From assembly GCA_005800815.1 (NCBI GenBank), contig SYEK01000005.1:1-64000 (forward strand): a stretch of DNA of 64,000 bases, given 5' to 3'. The notes under the pieces are model-generated. The model had not been told where the DNA came from. It ran no database searches and saw nothing but the letters and a program-made list of their open reading frames with translations. Source of the DNA: Actinomycetota bacterium (GTDB taxonomy: Bacteria > Actinomycetota > Actinomycetes > Nanopelagicales > Nanopelagicaceae). The position numbers were made by a program, and so were the translations under genes. This document shows positions 60,173-64,000 of this stretch, piece after piece. Numbering within the stretch: position 1 is the first letter of the stretch; each line of letters begins with the position of its first letter.

Positions 60173-61398
60173 CGCATGCCACCCCTACGATAGGGGATAC
60201 CATCGGCGGCGGGCATACGAAGGCGTTGGGATGCAAGTGCCATCACCAAAATCGTAGCAATGTAGGGTGTCATCGTTACAAGTTGTCCAGGAAGTTCGGC
60301 AACGGTGAAGAATATCCATAGTGAGAATGCCGCACTTGCTAAGCTCAGCGCTGCATTCAGTTGGTTGCCTCTCTTAAAACTTCTGAATGCAGCAAATACA
60401 AGGATCAAAACGACAAAGAGAATCAGAGCGCGAATCGCCGCTGAGTCACGAAGTTGCAGGGCATCTGCAAATCCAAATAATCCTGCACCTGCCAACAAAC
60501 CGCCGGGACGATAATTACCGAAGATCAAGGCGGCCAGACCGATATAACCACGTCCTGAGACTTGATTCTCCTGATAGTGATTGGCTGCAACGATAGCCAA
60601 GAAGCCACCACCAAGACCTGCAAGTCCACCCGAGATAAGGACACCTGCATACTTCATCGCATATACATTGACCCCGAGTGATTCAGCTGCAATCGGTGCC
60701 TCACCAGCACTACGAAGGCGCAGACCAAAGGTGGTCTTCCACAGTATGAAGAAGGCAAGTGGCACAAAGGCCACTACGACCATGGTGACGTAGGAAAGAT
60801 CACCGGTCAGGCCCCGCAGCACTGCGGCACAGTCCGAGATGAAGAACCAGTTCTTCTGTGCCAATGTGCCCAATAGATCCGGGCTCTTCCACCCGAAGTA
60901 ATGACCCCCCGATAAGAGAGGCAGACCATTAAGGGGGATCGGCTGCACATCGGGAGATTGTGAGGGACCAAGCCAAGTTCCACTCTGGTATAAAATCGTC
61001 GAGAGATATCGGGCTAATCCTGCGGCGATGATATTGATCGCAACACCAGAGACGACGTGATCCACACCGAATCCGACCGTTGCAACTGCATGGACCAGCC
61101 CTCCAACGCAACCGAAGATTATTGCAGCGACAAGGCCAAGCCAAGGACCATGCTTTGCTCCGATAAATCCACCGGCCCATGCGCCCATAATCATCATGCC
61201 CTCAAGACCGATGTTGACCACACCTGCCCTCTCTGAGAACAGGCCGCCAAGTGCGGCCAAAATGATAGGCACAGAGAGGAGTAAGGCTGCAGATGCTGTT
61301 CCAGTACTCGTCAAATCAGATGCTCCAGTGATGACTCGTATCGATGCTAGAACGAAGATAAGCATCGTGGCATAGCGCACAATCCTCATGGCGCTCAT
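60169..61398 (-). CDS. ABC transporter permease, nucleoside/BMP type
   Basis: LGGLFSERAGVVNIGLEGMMIMGAWAG, GLGGGFLAIV. Confidence 0.92.
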   Translation of the reverse strand: MSAMRIVRYATMLIFVLASIRVITGASDLTSTGTASAALLLSVPIILAALGGLFSERAGVVNIGLEGMMIMGAWAGGFIGAKHGPWLGLVAAIIFGCVGGLVHAVATVGFGVDHVVSGVAINIIAAGLARYLSTILYQSGTWLGPSQSPDVQPIPLNGLPLLSGGHYFGWKSPDLLGTLAQKNWFFISDCAAVLRGLTGDLSYVTMVVVAFVPLAFFILWKTTFGLRLRSAGEAPIAAESLGVNVYAMKYAGVLISGGLAGLGGGFLAIVAANHYQENQVSGRGYIGLAALIFGNYRPGGLLAGAGLFGFADALQLRDSAAIRALILFVVLILVFAAFRSFKRGNQLNAALSLASAAFSLWIFFTVAELPGQLVTMTPYIATILVMALASQRLRMPAADGIPYRRGGMR

Positions 61399-62498
61399 GC
61401 AGCGACCACCTTTGCAAGCTCTTTGCTCTGGAGAGTCAATTCAAATCTACGCACGACCTCATAGGCGATCACTGAACTCAGTAAGATGGAGCCCTGCATG
61501 ATGACATAGGTCTCAGGAGCGATATCAATGAGCTCGAGTGCGCGCGAACTCACCTCAAGGAATCCAAACAGGAGTGCACTCACGGCCATTCCACCTGCGC
61601 TATTTCGACCCAACAGTGCAACAGCGATGGCAGTAAAGCCAATACCTGCCCTAAAGCCCAGGTTATAGGAGTGGGTTTGGCCAAGAACCTCGGGTAGACC
61701 CGAGAGACCTGCAATCGCACCTGAGATGACTAAGGCACATACCGTCATCTTCTTAGAATTTACCCCGCTAAAACGAGCTGCGATCGGGTTGAGTCCTGTT
61801 GCACGAAGTTCAAAGCCGAAGCGAGTACGGTTGATGACAAACCAGAAGATGAAACCTAGTGCGACTGCCACAAAAAACATTCCATAGACTCCACCACCAG
61901 GCTGATCTTCTACTCCGAACCTGCGCAAAAGAGGCATCAAATCAGGTATTTGTGCAGATGCTGGAAGCTGCTTTGTCGCAAGATTATTTGAGCCCTCCTC
62001 CACCAAGGCAAAACGCTTTGACAACAAATAGGCAGAGAGCCCGCCAGCAAGACTGTTGAGCATGATGGTAGAGATGACCTCATTGACCCCACGCTTGACC
62101 TTGAGATAGGCAGCGATCGAGGCCCATAGGCCACCGAAGGTCATGGCAACGATGAAGACGGCTAGAACATGCAGTACGGGTGGCAAAACGAACATCGCCC
62201 CTAGATAACAAGAAAATAGAGCGCCCAAACGTAGTTGACCCTCCACACCGATATTAAACAAACCAGCCCTAAAGGTCACCGCAATGGCTATCGCTGCGAT
62301 GTAATAAGGGGTCGCTGTGTTTATGACCTCCATCAAAGATCCGGCCTGAGTGCCGTACTCCCACATTGTTAAGAAGGCCTGGCGTGGTGATTTCTTGGTC
62401 GCAATCACAGCAAGACTGGAGACGACAATTGAAAACAGGGCAGCGGCAAGAGGTGCGGCCACTTTCAAAGAGATCGTGGTGGCAGAGATCCTCTTCAT
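61395..62498 (-). CDS. ABC transporter permease, nucleoside/BMP type
   Basis: FRAGLFNIGVEGQLRLGALFSC, GINPIAA-type loop, GVNEVISTIMLN. Confidence 0.92.
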   Translation of the reverse strand: MKRISATTISLKVAAPLAAALFSIVVSSLAVIATKKSPRQAFLTMWEYGTQAGSLMEVINTATPYYIAAIAIAVTFRAGLFNIGVEGQLRLGALFSCYLGAMFVLPPVLHVLAVFIVAMTFGGLWASIAAYLKVKRGVNEVISTIMLNSLAGGLSAYLLSKRFALVEEGSNNLATKQLPASAQIPDLMPLLRRFGVEDQPGGGVYGMFFVAVALGFIFWFVINRTRFGFELRATGLNPIAARFSGVNSKKMTVCALVISGAIAGLSGLPEVLGQTHSYNLGFRAGIGFTAIAVALLGRNSAGGMAVSALLFGFLEVSSRALELIDIAPETYVIMQGSILLSSVIAYEVVRRFELTLQSKELAKVVAA

Positions 62499-64000
62499 AC
62501 TGCACCCGTCATTGCAGAGCCGAGTTGCTCTGGCGTAGTTTTTGCTGGGTCAAGCTCGGCAGTGATGCACCCACGCAACATGACCAGCAGTCGATCAGAC
62601 ATTCCGATGAGCTCCTCGAGATCTGCTGAAATCAACACAATCGCCATGCCTTTTTCTCGCGCCCTGCGAAGCTCCTCCCAGATCGCACCCTGTGCCCCGA
62701 CATCGACGCCTCTGGTTGGATGTGATGCGACCAAGAGAGAGGGAATCTTGCTCATCTCTCTGCCAACAATGAACTTTTGTTGATTCCCACCTGAAAGTGC
62801 GGCCGCTGCTGTCTGCGGACCTGGTGCACGAACATCAAAGTCTTCCATGATGGTGCGTGTACTTGTCATCGTGGCTCTCTTATCGATAATAAATCCACGC
62901 ATCACAGGTCTTTTATGTTGGTGACCTAAAATTCGGTTCTCCCAGAGAGCAGAGGCCATCATCAGTCCTTGACGCTGACGATCCTCTGGAATCAGGCCGA
63001 TACCAAGGTGGTGGCGGCTGGCAACGCTGAGTCCATCAATGGCTCTTCCTTGAAAGCTGATGCTGCCTGTGTAATCGCGCAACCCCATGATCGCCTCGAC
63101 TAATTCGGCTTGACCATTTCCCTCTACTCCAGCGATTCCAACTACCTCACCGGCATGAAGATCAAAGGTTATCTTTGAGATCAAATCTCTGCGACCTTTT
63201 GCCACTGGGATAGAGACATCCTTGAGGGAGAGAGCGATCTCTTCTCTGCGTGTATGGCCAACTGTCGTGGGCTTTGGCAGTTCGCTACCCACCATGAGTT
63301 CGGCCAACTGCTTTGCAGTGACATCTTTGGATTTAACCTGTGCAACCGTGGATCCTTGTCGAACAACGGTCACCTCATCTGCCACGCGCAAGACCTCATC
63401 TAACTTGTGGGAGATAAAGATGATGGCCATACCCTGTGCGCGTAGACCTTCAAGGGCCTTGAATAGATCATCGACCTCTTGTGGGACGAGCACTGCCGTC
63501 GGCTCATCAAAGATGAGGATTCGTGCGCCGCGATAGAGGACCTTGAGAATCTCAACACGCTGGCGTACGCCAACACCTAACTCCTCCACTAAAACATCTG
63601 GGTCGATCTCCAAGCCATATTGCTCGGCCATGGCGACCACTTTGGCCCGAGCCAGGGCAAAATCGATCTTCACGCCTCTTCCGGGCTCTGAGCCTAAAAT
63701 TATATTCTCTAGGACCGTGAAATTATCGGCGAGCATAAAGTGCTGATGGACCATTCCGATACTGGCATCGATGGCATCATTGGGGTTCTTGAAGTGAACG
63801 GGGGCGCCATTGACAAGGATCTGCCCGCTATCTGGGCGCAACATGCCATAGAGAATCTTCATCACGGTGGACTTACCCGCACCGTTCTCACCCACAAGGG
63901 CGTGGACTGTGCCTGTCTCTACGCTCATCGAGACGTCTTTATTGGCGATGACGCCTGGAAAGCGCTTGGAAATATGTCGTAGTTCAACCGCCACCGACAA
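62495..64000 (-). CDS. ABC transporter ATPase (double cassette), nucleoside/BMP type; 5' end at or beyond window edge
   Basis: LVGENGAGKSTVMKILYG, ILIFDEPTAVLVPQEVD, second cassette GIAGVEGNGQAELVEAI, LSGGNQQKFIVGREM. Confidence 0.93.
   Translation of the reverse strand: MSVAVELRHISKRFPGVIANKDVSMSVETGTVHALVGENGAGKSTVMKILYGMLRPDSGQILVNGAPVHFKNPNDAIDASIGMVHQHFMLADNFTVLENIILGSEPGRGVKIDFALARAKVVAMAEQYGLEIDPDVLVEELGVGVRQRVEILKVLYRGARILIFDEPTAVLVPQEVDDLFKALEGLRAQGMAIIFISHKLDEVLRVADEVTVVRQGSTVAQVKSKDVTAKQLAELMVGSELPKPTTVGHTRREEIALSLKDVSIPVAKGRRDLISKITFDLHAGEVVGIAGVEGNGQAELVEAIMGLRDYTGSISFQGRAIDGLSVASRHHLGIGLIPEDRQRQGLMMASALWENRILGHQHKRPVMRGFIIDKRATMTSTRTIMEDFDVRAPGPQTAAAALSGGNQQKFIVGREMSKIPSLLVASHPTRGVDVGAQGAIWEELRRAREKGMAIVLISADLEELIGMSDRLLVMLRGCITAELDPAKTTPEQLGSAMTGAV

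Noticed and set aside
1-64000. CRISPR arrays, insertion sequences, prophage, toxin-antitoxin or restriction/defence systems
   Set aside because: No repeat-spacer pattern, transposase, integrase, phage structural or nuclease-methylase gene recognised in the ORF track.
62495-64000. Complete 5' end of the ABC ATPase at TTG 64000
   Set aside because: The start coincides with the window edge, so the real start may lie outside.

Overview
64-kb chromosomal window from a compact, mid-GC actinobacterium. Supporting markers are two WhiB proteins, MtrA/MtrB, PdtaS-like kinase, mycothiol deacetylase MshB, DUF3107/DUF3117/DUF3499/DUF5719/DUF6912, Rv3235-like protein, and an acyl-CoA carboxylase set with a small epsilon subunit. 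Most of the window is dense housekeeping gene content, with many 4-nt start/stop overlaps. No CRISPR, prophage, transposon or rRNA was seen; a 3' fragment of a class II tRNA (probably Leu) lies at the left edge. Blocks: (i) whiB1-pdtaS, CpaB/CpaE-like pair, secA-comF-mtrBA-ahcY-manB, with lpqB and hpf not in their usual places; (ii) glycosyltransferase/whiB2/manC/dapC/fdxA; (iii) cysS/mshB/tetR/DEAD helicase; (iv) mrp-tatB-htrA-OMT-pepA-DUF3117 plus a stand-alone sigma region-4 protein; (v) a surface glycopolymer block (SpoIID, ABC export, GT2, LCP, UDP-sugar dehydrogenase); (vi) purEK, birA, acyl-CoA carboxylase; (vii) a ~15-kb (deoxy)nucleoside scavenging island (PNP, PGM2-like mutase, DeoC, ALDH, an ALDH-like protein lacking the catalytic domain, nucleoside hydrolase, ribokinase, P450, Add, DeoA, Cdd, BMP-type ABC transporter). 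The most interesting signals are: the mirror-symmetric, apparently leaderless bidirectional promoter between nucleoside hydrolase and ribokinase; a recurring TANNNT-N6/7-start-codon leaderless architecture across the window, three instances sharing the 10-mer GCGATAGCCT; the internally deleted ALDH partner; a P450 translationally coupled to adenosine deaminase; and a perfect palindrome overlapping a near-consensus promoter of whiB2. All calls come from reading the sequence; no database search was run.
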